From: Paraprevotella xylaniphila YIT 11841
GTDB lineage: Bacteria; Bacteroidota; Bacteroidia; Bacteroidales; Bacteroidaceae
NCBI RefSeq assembly: GCF_000205165.1
Contig: NZ_GL883824.1
Span: 62,001-126,000, forward strand
Direction: 5' to 3'
Length of the DNA: 64,000 bases
Positions 16,154-24,914 of the stretch are shown one piece after another. The position numbers and the translations under genes were made by a program. Numbering within the stretch: the stretch's first letter is position 1; each line of letters opens with the position of its first letter. Below the pieces are notes generated by a model, which was given only the letters and a program-made list of their open reading frames with translations, was not told where the DNA came from and searched no databases.

Positions 16154-18367
16154 ATGGAACAGAATGCTTTTTTCTCCGCACAAGAAAAAGTGCGACTTGC
16201 ACAGTTATACAGGGAACTTCTCAAACTTTCCGGCAATATACTTTATCCTGATGATTGCAAAAAGCTGAAGACTTATTTGCTTGAAGCGGTACGCCGTAAC
16301 CTTATCCAAAGGAACGTGTTCGGCATGAACCCCATCCTCAACGACATGGAAACAGCCTTGATTGTGGCCTCTGAAATCGGACTGACGCGCGGAGCCATCC
16401 TCGGCATCATGGTGCACACCTGCGTACGTTGCGGCTATTGCACGACGGAAGACGTGGAAAGAGAATTTGGGGTAGATGTGGCCGGTATCATCAAGGGCCT
16501 GAACCGTATTTTGGAATTATACGATAAAAATCCAAGCGTAGAAAGCGAAAACTTCAGAAGCTTATTGCTGTCTTTTGCCGAAGACATGCGTGTGGTCCTC
16601 ATCATGATAGCCAATCGTGTGAATATCATGCGCAAAATCAAAGACACGGAGAACAAGGAAGCCCAACGCAAGGTGTCGGAAGAGGCAGCTTACCTGTACG
16701 CTCCTCTGGCTCACAAATTGGGGTTATACCGCCTGAAAAGCGAACTGGAAGATTTGTCACTGAAATACTTAGAACACGATGCCTATTATTTAATAAAAGA
16801 AAAGCTGAACGCCACAAAAAAATCACGTGACGAATATATAGAGAAGTTCATCCGGCCAATCGACGAAAAGCTGAAAAAGGCCGGTCTAAGATTCCACATG
16901 AAAGGGCGCACCAAAAGCATACATTCCATCTGGCAGAAGATGAAGAAGCAGCATTGCGGAGTGGAAGGCATATACGACTTGTTTGCCATCCGCATCATTC
17001 TGGATTCTGCCCTCGAAAAAGAAAAAATGGAATGTTGGCAGGTCTATTCCATCATAACGGACATGTATCAGCCCAATCCTAAACGGTTGAGGGATTGGTT
17101 GTCCATTCCCAAAAGCAATGGCTACGAAAGTTTGCATATCACAGTCCTCGGACCGGAAAACAAATGGGTGGAAGTGCAAATCCGAACCGAACGGATGGAC
17201 GAAATAGCAGAACGAGGATTGGCCGCACATTGGAGATACAAAGGCATTAAAAGCGGAGAAAGCGGAGTTGACGAATGGCTCAACAACATACGCAGCGCAT
17301 TGGAGAATAACGACGACCTCCAACTCATGGACCAGTTCAAAATGGACCTCTATGAAGACGAAGTCTTCGTGTTCACCCCGAAGGGGGACCTGTTCAAGTT
17401 TCCCAAAGGTGCCACTGTTCTGGATTTCGCCTACGCCATCCACACCAATGTGGGCGACCATTGTATCGGTGCCAAAATCAACGAAAAAAATGCCCCACTC
17501 CGTCAAAAGCTAAACAGCGGCGACCAAGTGGAAATCCTGACCGCCAACAACCAGTCGCCCAAACAAGACTGGCTGAATTTCGTCGTAACCGGAAAGGCAC
17601 GGGCCAAAATCCGTCAGGCCCTCAAAGAAATGCAAGCCAAGCAAGGAGCCTTTGCCAAAGAATTACTGGAACGCAAATTCAAAAACCGAAAAATAGAATA
17701 CGATGAGCCAACCATGATGCACGTCATCAAAAAACTCGGGTTTAAAGTCGTAACGGACTTTTATAAAAGCCTGGCCAATGAAACGACGGACATCAACGAA
17801 GTGCTCGACTTATACACTGAACAACAAAAAATAGAAGCCGGACTGGCAGAACACACTCCGGCTCCCAGTGCAGAAAGCTATAATATCCCGTCGGAAGCCG
17901 AACTCAAAGCTAAAACAAACGACGATGTTTTGGTCATAGACCAAAACTTAAAGGGACTGGATTTCTCTTTGGCCAAATGTTGCCAACCGATATACGGGGA
18001 CGATGTGTTCGGCTTCGTCACAGTGAACGGCGGCATTAAAATACACCGCCAAGATTGCCCTAACGCACAAGAACTCCGCAAGCGGTTCGGCTACCGTATC
18101 GTCAAGGCACGATGGGCCGGCAAGCGAGGCAGCCAATACCCTATCACGCTCAAAGTCATCGGGAACGATGATTTAGGCATCGTGAACAACATCACGTCCA
18201 TCATCAGCAAAGAGGAAAAGATTTCATTACGGAGTATCAGCATCGACTCCCATGACGGCTTGTTCTCCGGCACACTGACCGTCATGCTTGACGATACAAG
18301 CAAACTACAACTTTTAGAAAAGAAATTGAAAACCATAAAAGGCGTGAAACAAGTGTCCCGCAACTAA
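16154..18367 (+). CDS. relA: RelA/SpoT-family (p)ppGpp synthetase with degraded hydrolase domain
   Basis: A 737-residue long RSH protein. The N-terminal HD region (about 20-200) is degenerate: the normal LLHDVVEDT site reads MVHTCVRCGYC (H88-T89) and the normal DRLHNMR reads NRVNIMR (154-160). Hydrolysis of (p)ppGpp should therefore be lost. The synthetase domain (about 240-365) looks intact, with YDLFAIRIIL, RLRDWLSIPK, SNGYESLH, VEVQIRT and LAAHWRYKG. TGS follows (about 402-463, EDEVFVFTPKGDLFKFPKGA), then a zinc-finger-like CC region (LAKCCQPIYGDD) and a C-terminal ACT domain. Bacteroidetes usually encode two long RSH proteins, and this one fits the RelA-like stringent-response synthetase. 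A bifunctional copy is expected elsewhere. The RxRD motif in the synthetase is of the basic type known from bifunctional enzymes. Confidence 0.92.
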   Translation: MEQNAFFSAQEKVRLAQLYRELLKLSGNILYPDDCKKLKTYLLEAVRRNLIQRNVFGMNPILNDMETALIVASEIGLTRGAILGIMVHTCVRCGYCTTEDVEREFGVDVAGIIKGLNRILELYDKNPSVESENFRSLLLSFAEDMRVVLIMIANRVNIMRKIKDTENKEAQRKVSEEAAYLYAPLAHKLGLYRLKSELEDLSLKYLEHDAYYLIKEKLNATKKSRDEYIEKFIRPIDEKLKKAGLRFHMKGRTKSIHSIWQKMKKQHCGVEGIYDLFAIRIILDSALEKEKMECWQVYSIITDMYQPNPKRLRDWLSIPKSNGYESLHITVLGPENKWVEVQIRTERMDEIAERGLAAHWRYKGIKSGESGVDEWLNNIRSALENNDDLQLMDQFKMDLYEDEVFVFTPKGDLFKFPKGATVLDFAYAIHTNVGDHCIGAKINEKNAPLRQKLNSGDQVEILTANNQSPKQDWLNFVVTGKARAKIRQALKEMQAKQGAFAKELLERKFKNRKIEYDEPTMMHVIKKLGFKVVTDFYKSLANETTDINEVLDLYTEQQKIEAGLAEHTPAPSAESYNIPSEAELKAKTNDDVLVIDQNLKGLDFSLAKCCQPIYGDDVFGFVTVNGGIKIHRQDCPNAQELRKRFGYRIVKARWAGKRGSQYPITLKVIGNDDLGIVNNITSIISKEEKISLRSISIDSHDGLFSGTLTVMLDDTSKLQLLEKKLKTIKGVKQVSRN

Positions 18368-18387
18368 AGCGGACACTTGTTTCGCAC
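18344..18387. terminator. Hairpin between convergent relA-like and ABC-F genes
   Basis: Arms GTGAAACAAGTGTCCCGC (18344-18361) and GCGGACACTTGTTTCGCAC (18369-18387), with small bulges, form a long stem overlapping the last codons of the RSH gene. The minus-strand side is followed by TTTTATGGTTTT, so it most likely terminates the ABC-F transcript. The plus side has only a weak T-rich tail. Confidence 0.6.
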
Positions 18388-18394
18388 CTTATTC

Positions 18395-20299
18395 TTACCC
18401 TTCAATCTCACTTAATTCCCACCAACGCATGGACTTCTCGTCCAATTCGTCGTTGAGAAGAGGCAGTCGTTTGGATTTATCCGTCAATTCTTCCACAGAC
18501 AGCATCCCGCTACACAAGGCTTCCTCTATATTTTTCTTCTCCGATTCGAGTGCCGCGATATCTTGCTCCAACATCTCCATCTCCCGACGTTCTTTAAACG
18601 TCATTTTACGCCTTTGTTCCCTCTGTCCTGTTCGGGAAGCTTTTTGCACCGGCGGCTCTTTTGTTTTTGAAAGCAGGTCTTTTTGTTGTTCGCGTTCAAA
18701 CTTTTGTTTTTCTCCTTGCCATTCCCGATATTGCGTGTAATTGCCAGGGAAGTCACGCACATCTCCCTGCCCCTGAAATACCAAAAGATGGTCCACCACC
18801 TTGTCCATAAAATAACGGTCGTGGCTCACCACAATCACACAACCTTTGAAATTCCGCAAATATTCCTCCAATACCTGCAACGTGACAATGTCCAAATCGT
18901 TGGTAGGCTCGTCCAACACCAGAAAATTCGGATTCCGCATCAATACGGTGCAAAGATACAGGCGACGACGTTCTCCTCCGCTCAACTTATACACATAGTT
19001 TTGTTGGTCTTTGGGCGAAAACATGAAATGCTGCAAAAATTGCATGGCCGACAGATGTCGTCCTCCCCCAAGGTCGATATATTCGGCAATGCTCCTCACC
19101 GCATCGATGACTTTCATTTGTTCGTCGAAAGCTATCCCGTCTTGTGAATAATACCCGAACTTCACCGTCTCGCCCACGACGACCCGTCCGCAGTCCGGCT
19201 TCACCAAACCTAACAGAATCTTGATAAAGGTAGACTTGCCGGTACCGTTATTCCCCACGATGCCCATTTTCTCATACCGCGAGAAAGTATAAAAGAAATC
19301 TTTCAGGATGACTTTGTCCGCTCCGTAACTTTTGCTGATATAGTCGGCTTCGAAGATTTTACTGCCGATATAAGACGATTTCACCTCCAATGCCACACTC
19401 TGTTCCGTCGTTTTACGTTTAGCCACTTTCTCCAGTTCGTAAAACGTTTCCTTGCGATAACGCGCCTTATGCCCTCGGGCACAAGGCATGCGGCGCATCC
19501 AGTCCAATTCCGTACGATAAAGGTTGTTGGCACGCGCCACCTCGGCATTCGATGCGTCGATACGTTCCTGCTGTTTCTGCAAATAATAGCTATAGTTCCC
19601 TTTGTAAGTATACATGGTATGGTCGTCCAGTTCCAATATGACGGAGCAGACCCGATCCAGGAAATAACGGTCGTGCGTCACCATCAGCAGGCTCAACTTA
19701 GAACGTTTCAGATAACCTTCAAGCCATTCTATCATTTCCAAATCGAGATGATTGGTCGGCTCATCCAGAATCAGCAAATCCGGTTCGGTAATCAATACAT
19801 TAGCCAAGGCCACCCGTTTAAGTTGCCCGCCCGACAGTGTGGAAATCTTTTGATTGAAAGAATGGATTTTCAACTGCGACAGGATTTGCTTCGCCCGGTT
19901 CTCGTAATCCCAGGCTTTTTCCTTCTCCATTCGGTCGAGAATCTCTTCCAAGCGAGGGTTCCCAGGCGTGTTCATACAATTTTCATATTCCCGTATCAAA
20001 TTGGTCACGGCATTGCCATGGCTAAAACAAGCCTCGATGACCGTCAAATCGGGCGGATAAGAAGGACCTTGTTCTAGATAGCCCACATTCAAGTCGCGGC
20101 GAAACACCACACTTCCTTCGTCATATCCGTCTTTTCCTCCTATTATATTTAATAAAGTCGACTTACCAGTTCCGTTCTTAGCAATCAAGCCTACCCGTTG
20201 CCCTTCGGCAATGCCGAAAGAAATATGTTCGAACAACACACGGTCGCCAATACGCTTGGTCAAACCGTCCACCTGTAAATAAGGATTCACTAAAGCCAT
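18395..20299 (-). CDS. ABC-F family ATPase (Uup-like)
   Basis: A 634-residue soluble protein with two ABC ATPase domains and no membrane spans. Domain 1 has Walker A IAKNGTGKSTLLN, signature LSGGQLKRVALAN and Walker B LLILDEPTNHLDL. Domain 2 has VGNNGTGKSTFIK, LSGGERRRLYLCT and FLVLDEPTNDLDI. The linker is short and charged. A C-terminal coiled-coil region (QREQRRKMTFKERREMEMLE) resembles Uup, which binds DNA or ribosomes. ABC-F proteins act on the ribosome or in translation and genome maintenance. Resistance-type ABC-F proteins are the less likely alternative, given the Uup-like tail. Confidence 0.88.
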   Translation of the reverse strand: MALVNPYLQVDGLTKRIGDRVLFEHISFGIAEGQRVGLIAKNGTGKSTLLNIIGGKDGYDEGSVVFRRDLNVGYLEQGPSYPPDLTVIEACFSHGNAVTNLIREYENCMNTPGNPRLEEILDRMEKEKAWDYENRAKQILSQLKIHSFNQKISTLSGGQLKRVALANVLITEPDLLILDEPTNHLDLEMIEWLEGYLKRSKLSLLMVTHDRYFLDRVCSVILELDDHTMYTYKGNYSYYLQKQQERIDASNAEVARANNLYRTELDWMRRMPCARGHKARYRKETFYELEKVAKRKTTEQSVALEVKSSYIGSKIFEADYISKSYGADKVILKDFFYTFSRYEKMGIVGNNGTGKSTFIKILLGLVKPDCGRVVVGETVKFGYYSQDGIAFDEQMKVIDAVRSIAEYIDLGGGRHLSAMQFLQHFMFSPKDQQNYVYKLSGGERRRLYLCTVLMRNPNFLVLDEPTNDLDIVTLQVLEEYLRNFKGCVIVVSHDRYFMDKVVDHLLVFQGQGDVRDFPGNYTQYREWQGEKQKFEREQQKDLLSKTKEPPVQKASRTGQREQRRKMTFKERREMEMLEQDIAALESEKKNIEEALCSGMLSVEELTDKSKRLPLLNDELDEKSMRWWELSEIEG

Positions 20300-20433
20300 A
20301 TTCCATCCATATAAATTGCCCGCGAATATAACGATTAATTATGAAACCCACAAAAAGAAACTTTAAAGTGGAAAACTTTCTGTTTTCAGTGAAAAAAAAC
20401 GGGGAAGATGCGTGTTTTTTAGAAATTATTCAT

Positions 20434-20582
20434 TACTTTTGCACCAACAAAATGCAAGATGACTGTAACCACACAGTTTTCTTTCTTTAATTACAACAAA
20501 GAAAATCCAATCAAAAGAATCCTACTTTTATTCTACAGATGAACTCTGTACAATACAAGAAAAGTACAACACATACTTACAT
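20434..20582 (+). promoter_or_regulatory. rho promoter and 5' leader
   Basis: A -7 box TACTTTTG sits at 20434-20441. Transcription should begin near 20447, leaving a leader of about 135 bases before the rho ATG. The leader has small hairpins, ACTGT/ACAGT and TACAGA/TCTGTA (20535-20551), and CA-rich unpaired stretches. E. coli rho is autoregulated by attenuation in its leader, so this long leader could serve the same purpose. The function is inferred; the promoter match is seen. Confidence 0.5.
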
Positions 20583-22601
20583 ATGCATAAGAAAAGTGAA
20601 TTAGAAGCCATGTCTCAGGAAGAACTGATAGACATAGCAAAGAATTTGGGAATCCCCTCACCCAATGAAGACGACCGTATGGGGCTGATTTATCAAATCA
20701 TAGACGAAGAGTCCATATTGTCCGCCTCACAAAAAGCCACTACAACGAAAACACCGCGCAAACGCGTCAGAGTGAGCAAGAAAGAAACCGACCGCGTATA
20801 TAGTGCCTCGCAAGGCAACGGCGAGAACTTCGATATGAAGAAAAAGGAAGCTGCCCGCGACAACAAAGAAGAGGCAACGGAACTGAAAAATGAAAAAACG
20901 ACTCCTGTAATCAGTCCCGAATTGGCAGACCTGCCGGTGGAAGCCATTGTGGAAAAAGAAATGTCTGACAACACGATAGAACAAAATGCAGAAGTTCTTG
21001 CTGCCCCTCTCCCCAAAAAGAGAGGACGGAAATCAAAAGCAGAAAAAGCGGCACTGGAAGCTGCTGCAAAATTAGCAGAGGAACAAGCCTCTGTTTTGTC
21101 GGACGATACAAATCAGCTTCCGGTTATGGATGAACCTATCACCGAAGTCCCGTTGGAAATCTTGCAGGATATTCCGGAGCAGCCTGTGGAAACAATTGAC
21201 GATGCGACAGAAACTGAAGTTCCGGAAATCACAGAAAAAACAGAAACTGAAGCACCTTCTACAGAAAACTTCTTCGCAACAGACGAAAACGATTTCGTCG
21301 TGGTAGAAGACATACCCGTTATCCCGACAGAACCAACCATGGACGAGACGTATATGACCTACCCAAGCCAACAACCGGACATTACGTCGCACGGGCTTGC
21401 CGATACATATTCGTACGAAGCGTCAGAAAGTACCCCTGAAAAGGAAATCGCATTCCCTAAAATTTCCGAACCAACATACGATTTCGGAGACATCCTGACG
21501 GGCGAAGGGGTTTTGGAAATCATGCAGGACGGTTATGGCTTCTTGCGTTCCAGCGACTATAATTATCTGTCTTCTCCTGACGACATCTACGTAAGTACCT
21601 CACAAATCAAATTGTTCGGCCTTAAAACCGGTGATGTCGTAGAGGGGCCCGTACGCCCTCCGAAGCCCGGTGAAAAGTATTTCCCGCTCATCCGAGTGAC
21701 GAAAATCAACGGTTGTGCTCCTAGCGACGTGAGAGACCGAGTGCCTTTTGAACATCTCACTCCGCTTTTCCCCGATGAAAAGTTCAAACTTTGTAAAGGC
21801 CATAACGACAACCTTTCTACACGCATCGTAGACCTGTTTGCCCCCATCGGCAAAGGACAGCGTGCCTTGTTGGTGGCACAGCCCAAAACGGGTAAGACCA
21901 TCCTGATGAAGGATATTGCCAACGCTATCGCCGCCAACCATCCGGAAGCTTACCTCATCATGCTATTGATTGACGAACGTCCGGAAGAAGTAACAGACAT
22001 GGCACGCACGGTCAACGCCGAAGTCATTGCTTCCACGTTCGACGAGCCGGCAGAACGCCACGTGAAAATAGCCGGCATCGTACTGGAAAAGGCCAAGAGG
22101 ATGGTAGAGTGCGGACACGACGTGGTCATATTCCTCGACTCCATCACGCGACTGGCACGCGCCTACAATACGGTTTCTCCCGCCAGTGGAAAAGTTCTCT
22201 CCGGAGGTGTGGACGCCAATGCACTGCACAAACCGAAACGTTTCTTCGGAGCTGCCCGTAACATTGAGAACGGCGGTTCACTGACCATTATAGCCACTGC
22301 ACTGATAGACACTGGCAGCAAAATGGACGAAGTCATCTTTGAGGAATTCAAGGGTACAGGGAACATGGAACTCCAACTCGACCGCTCACTGAGCAACAAG
22401 CGTATCTTCCCTGCTGTCAACATCGTGGCTTCGAGTACACGTCGCGATGACCTGCTGCATGACAAACAGACTCTGGATCGCATGTGGGTATTGCGTAAGA
22501 TTTTGGCCGACATGAATCCGATAGAAGCCATGACGTTCTTGAAAGACCGGATTGAGCCAACCAAGAACAATGAAGAGTTCCTGATGAGCATGAATTCATA
22601 A
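20583..22601 (+). CDS. rho: Transcription termination factor Rho with long disordered insert
   Basis: A 672-residue Rho hexamer subunit, against about 420 in E. coli. Residues 1-45 form the Rho_N helical domain ([18 protein letters not shown]). Residues about 45-295 are a low-complexity acidic, lysine- and proline-rich stretch with no recognisable fold (for example [20 protein letters not shown]). The cold-shock-like RNA-binding domain begins near residue 300 ([15 protein letters not shown]). The ATPase core has Walker [14 protein letters not shown] (about 430-445), Walker [19 protein letters not shown] and the Q/R-loop region with [19 protein letters not shown]. It uses ATP to pull RNA and stop transcription. 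Published work on Bacteroides Rho reports that such an insert drives phase separation and gut fitness. Confidence 0.96.
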   Translation: MHKKSELEAMSQEELIDIAKNLGIPSPNEDDRMGLIYQIIDEESILSASQKATTTKTPRKRVRVSKKETDRVYSASQGNGENFDMKKKEAARDNKEEATELKNEKTTPVISPELADLPVEAIVEKEMSDNTIEQNAEVLAAPLPKKRGRKSKAEKAALEAAAKLAEEQASVLSDDTNQLPVMDEPITEVPLEILQDIPEQPVETIDDATETEVPEITEKTETEAPSTENFFATDENDFVVVEDIPVIPTEPTMDETYMTYPSQQPDITSHGLADTYSYEASESTPEKEIAFPKISEPTYDFGDILTGEGVLEIMQDGYGFLRSSDYNYLSSPDDIYVSTSQIKLFGLKTGDVVEGPVRPPKPGEKYFPLIRVTKINGCAPSDVRDRVPFEHLTPLFPDEKFKLCKGHNDNLSTRIVDLFAPIGKGQRALLVAQPKTGKTILMKDIANAIAANHPEAYLIMLLIDERPEEVTDMARTVNAEVIASTFDEPAERHVKIAGIVLEKAKRMVECGHDVVIFLDSITRLARAYNTVSPASGKVLSGGVDANALHKPKRFFGAARNIENGGSLTIIATALIDTGSKMDEVIFEEFKGTGNMELQLDRSLSNKRIFPAVNIVASSTRRDDLLHDKQTLDRMWVLRKILADMNPIEAMTFLKDRIEPTKNNEEFLMSMNS

Positions 22602-22640
22602 AGCCCTCCGCACGAGGTCTATACTGGCTTACACAGATAC

Positions 22641-22690
22641 AAGCGTTCCATCGTTTCCTTCCTTTCTGAAAACGATGGAACGCTTCTTAT
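22641..22690 (+). terminator. Terminator after rho
   Basis: Perfect 16-bp stem, AAGCGTTCCATCGTTT (22641-22656) with AAACGATGGAACGCTT (22670-22685), loop of 13 bases, then CTTAT. The T-run is short. Confidence 0.7.
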
Positions 22691-22731
22691 AGAATCCCAA
22701 CCTGCATGTTCTGAGATTTTGAAAGGGGCTG

Positions 22732-23571
22732 TCAACGTTTCGACCTCAAGCGGTATTGTTGGGGAGACATGTGCTTCAAACGTTTGAAAAAACGTCCAAA
22801 ATAAGACTGGTCTGGAAACCCAAGGCTCACACTAATCTCCTGTATACTTGAATTATTTTTATCCAACAATTTCATGGCTTCGTACATAAGGGTCTCGTCG
22901 ATAATCTGTTTAGGCGTGCGCCCTATCATCCCCTTCGATATTTGAGTTAGGTATTTAGAAGAGATGCAAAGTTTACCGGCATAAAACTGTACTTCATGCT
23001 CACGCATCAGATGCTTATGAAGCAATTCCATAAAATTCCGAAACAGCTCCCGGGAACGAGAAGAATCCAACGACAACTTTGCCAGACGCACCGCCCCACA
23101 CATCTCGTATGCCCCGTACACCAATCCGTTCACCAAACTCAGGACTAATTCACGGGTATACCCCCGACCATAGTCCCTTACCGCAAAACGAAATAACTCC
23201 CGGAAGTGTTCCACTAATTTACGATTCTCCGCATTCAGGGTCCAAACTACCTGTGTAAATAAAAGCAATAAAAAACGAGGCTCCATCCGTTCTGTACTTT
23301 CACGAATCATGGAAGGAGGAAAGACCATCAAAGAAACGGAAAAATCGGATGTAGAACGCAACTTTTTCAACGGTAATTCTGGACGCATGAAAAGCATCTG
23401 ATGCCGATCCAAGACATATTCATTTTCACCTATAACCACGTTGGCTTTTCCCTTCTCCACCATCATGAGCACACACTTGTCTACAACCAATCCATTCTCT
23501 ACAGTCCAACCCAACGAAGTTCTATAATAGAAACACTCCTGAAGCAACAATGTACGTACTTTATCTCCCAT
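22732..23571 (-). CDS. AraC-family transcriptional regulator
   Basis: A 279-residue regulator with an N-terminal cupin-like sensor half and a C-terminal AraC double helix-turn-helix. The DNA-binding part shows YAGKLCISSKYLTQISKGM (first HTH) and then IQEISVSLGFPDQSYFGRFF with KRLKHMSPQQYR (second HTH and family signature). The ATG at 23571 was chosen: the frame stays open to a TTG at 23601, but a -7 box at 23599-23606 overlaps that codon. The gene diverges from an RND efflux operon across a short shared control region, so it most likely regulates that operon. The inducer is unknown. Confidence 0.9.
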   Translation of the reverse strand: MGDKVRTLLLQECFYYRTSLGWTVENGLVVDKCVLMMVEKGKANVVIGENEYVLDRHQMLFMRPELPLKKLRSTSDFSVSLMVFPPSMIRESTERMEPRFLLLLFTQVVWTLNAENRKLVEHFRELFRFAVRDYGRGYTRELVLSLVNGLVYGAYEMCGAVRLAKLSLDSSRSRELFRNFMELLHKHLMREHEVQFYAGKLCISSKYLTQISKGMIGRTPKQIIDETLMYEAMKLLDKNNSSIQEISVSLGFPDQSYFGRFFKRLKHMSPQQYRLRSKR

Positions 23572-23598
23572 AAACAGAAATCTTTCGTTAATAGAAAC

Positions 23599-23630
23599 CA
23601 AAATTAAGTAGAATATTCCTAAAATGCAAG
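23599..23630 (-). promoter_or_regulatory. Promoter of the AraC-family gene
   Basis: On the minus strand: CTTG (23630-23627), a 20-base spacer, then TAATTTTG (23606-23599). This is one of the best matches to the Bacteroidetes consensus in the window. Confidence 0.65.
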
Positions 23631-23671
23631 GTTACTTCCCAAAATGAACAAAACAAACGTATTTTTAATAC

Positions 23672-23701
23672 ACATAAACTCGTTCAGTTTATGTACTTTT
23701 G
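23672..23701 (+). promoter_or_regulatory. Palindromic operator and -7 box of the efflux operon
   Basis: A perfect 9-bp inverted repeat, ACATAAACT (23672-23680) and AGTTTATGT (23686-23694), spaced by CGTTC, abuts the -7 box TACTTTTG (23694-23701). No TTTG is found at the -33 position, so the palindrome occupies the place where a regulator would act. It is about 35 bases before the adaptor gene's ATG. The binder could be the divergent AraC-type protein or another repressor. Confidence 0.6.
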
Positions 23702-23736
23702 CACCGTTTTTGAGATTATTATTTTATTAATTAGTT

Positions 23737-24888
23737 ATGAATAGAGGTATTAAGACTGTTGCAACGACAGCATTTTGCTGCTTGGTTGCATTAACGGGTT
23801 GCAACAAGCAACAACAAACAATGGACATGGGATCATCTTACAAGACCATGACCGTAAAAACAGATTCCAGAGTTTTAAAATCGCTTTACAGTGCCACTAT
23901 CCAAGGACGCCAAGACGTGGAAATTTACCCCCAAGTCGGTGGTACGCTCCAAAAACTTTGTGTACAGGAAGGCGACCGTGTAAAAAAAGGGCAGACGTTG
24001 TTCATCATCGACCAAGTACCATATCAGGCAGCCTTGAATACGGCCGAAGCCAACCTGAAAGCAGCGGAAGCAGCTGAGGCTACAGCCAATTTGACTTTTA
24101 AGAGCACGCAAAAGCTATTCGAGCAAAAAGTCGTATCGGATTTTGACTTGCAGAAATCAGAAAACAGCCTACTGAGTGCCAAAGCAGCCGTGGCCCAAGC
24201 CAAAGCCCAAGTTGTGAACGCAAGAAACAACTTGTCATATACCGTAGTAAAGAGTCCCGCTGACGGAGTTGTAGGCCAACTTCCCTACCGTCAAGGTACA
24301 TTAGTGGGCAGCTCAATGCCACAACCGCTCACCACAGTGTCTGACAATAGCGAGTTATATGTGTACTTTTCTGTCAATGAGAATGACTTACTCAACATGA
24401 CACGCCAATACGGTTCACTCGAAGAAGCAGCCAAAAAGATGCCGCCCGTGAAACTGATTCTCAATGACGGCAGTGTATTGCCCGACAGTGGGCACGTAGA
24501 GTCCATCAGTGGAGTCATCAACACCAGTACGGGTACGGCACAGGTGCGCGCAGCATTCCCCAACACTTCCAACATGCTGCACAGCGGAGCCAACGGTAAC
24601 GTAGAAGTTCCGGTATTCTACAAGGATGTAATTGTCATCCCTCAGGCTGCCACATTTGAGTTGCAAGACAAAGTTTTGGTTTACAAAGTCGTGGACGGAA
24701 AGGCACAAAGTGCCAACATCGAAGTGGCTCCCAACAACAACGGCACGGAATATATCGTGACCAACGGACTGAGTGTAGGTGATGTCATCATTGCTGAAGG
24801 TGCAGGATTAGTACGCGAAGGTACACCGGTCGGCACAGCCACTCAAGCAAATGCAACACAAGGTGAAACACAGAAACAAGATAAATAA
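23737..24888 (+). CDS. RND efflux periplasmic adaptor (membrane fusion lipoprotein)
   Basis: A 383-residue AcrA/MexA-type adaptor. The N-terminal signal ends in a lipobox (ALTGC, cysteine near residue 22), so it is a lipoprotein. A biotinyl-lipoyl-like half motif (IYPQVGGTLQKLCVQEGDRV) is followed by a helical hairpin rich in alanine (about 95-155). The second lipoyl half (YTVVKSPADGVVGQLPYRQG) comes next, then the beta-barrel and membrane-proximal domains. It bridges the inner-membrane pump and the outer-membrane channel encoded next. It is the first gene of a tight three-gene operon, 26 bp before the pump. Confidence 0.93.
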   Translation: MNRGIKTVATTAFCCLVALTGCNKQQQTMDMGSSYKTMTVKTDSRVLKSLYSATIQGRQDVEIYPQVGGTLQKLCVQEGDRVKKGQTLFIIDQVPYQAALNTAEANLKAAEAAEATANLTFKSTQKLFEQKVVSDFDLQKSENSLLSAKAAVAQAKAQVVNARNNLSYTVVKSPADGVVGQLPYRQGTLVGSSMPQPLTTVSDNSELYVYFSVNENDLLNMTRQYGSLEEAAKKMPPVKLILNDGSVLPDSGHVESISGVINTSTGTAQVRAAFPNTSNMLHSGANGNVEVPVFYKDVIVIPQAATFELQDKVLVYKVVDGKAQSANIEVAPNNNGTEYIVTNGLSVGDVIIAEGAGLVREGTPVGTATQANATQGETQKQDK

Positions 24889-24914
24889 GAGAGTATTACT
24901 AATTAAGCAAAACA

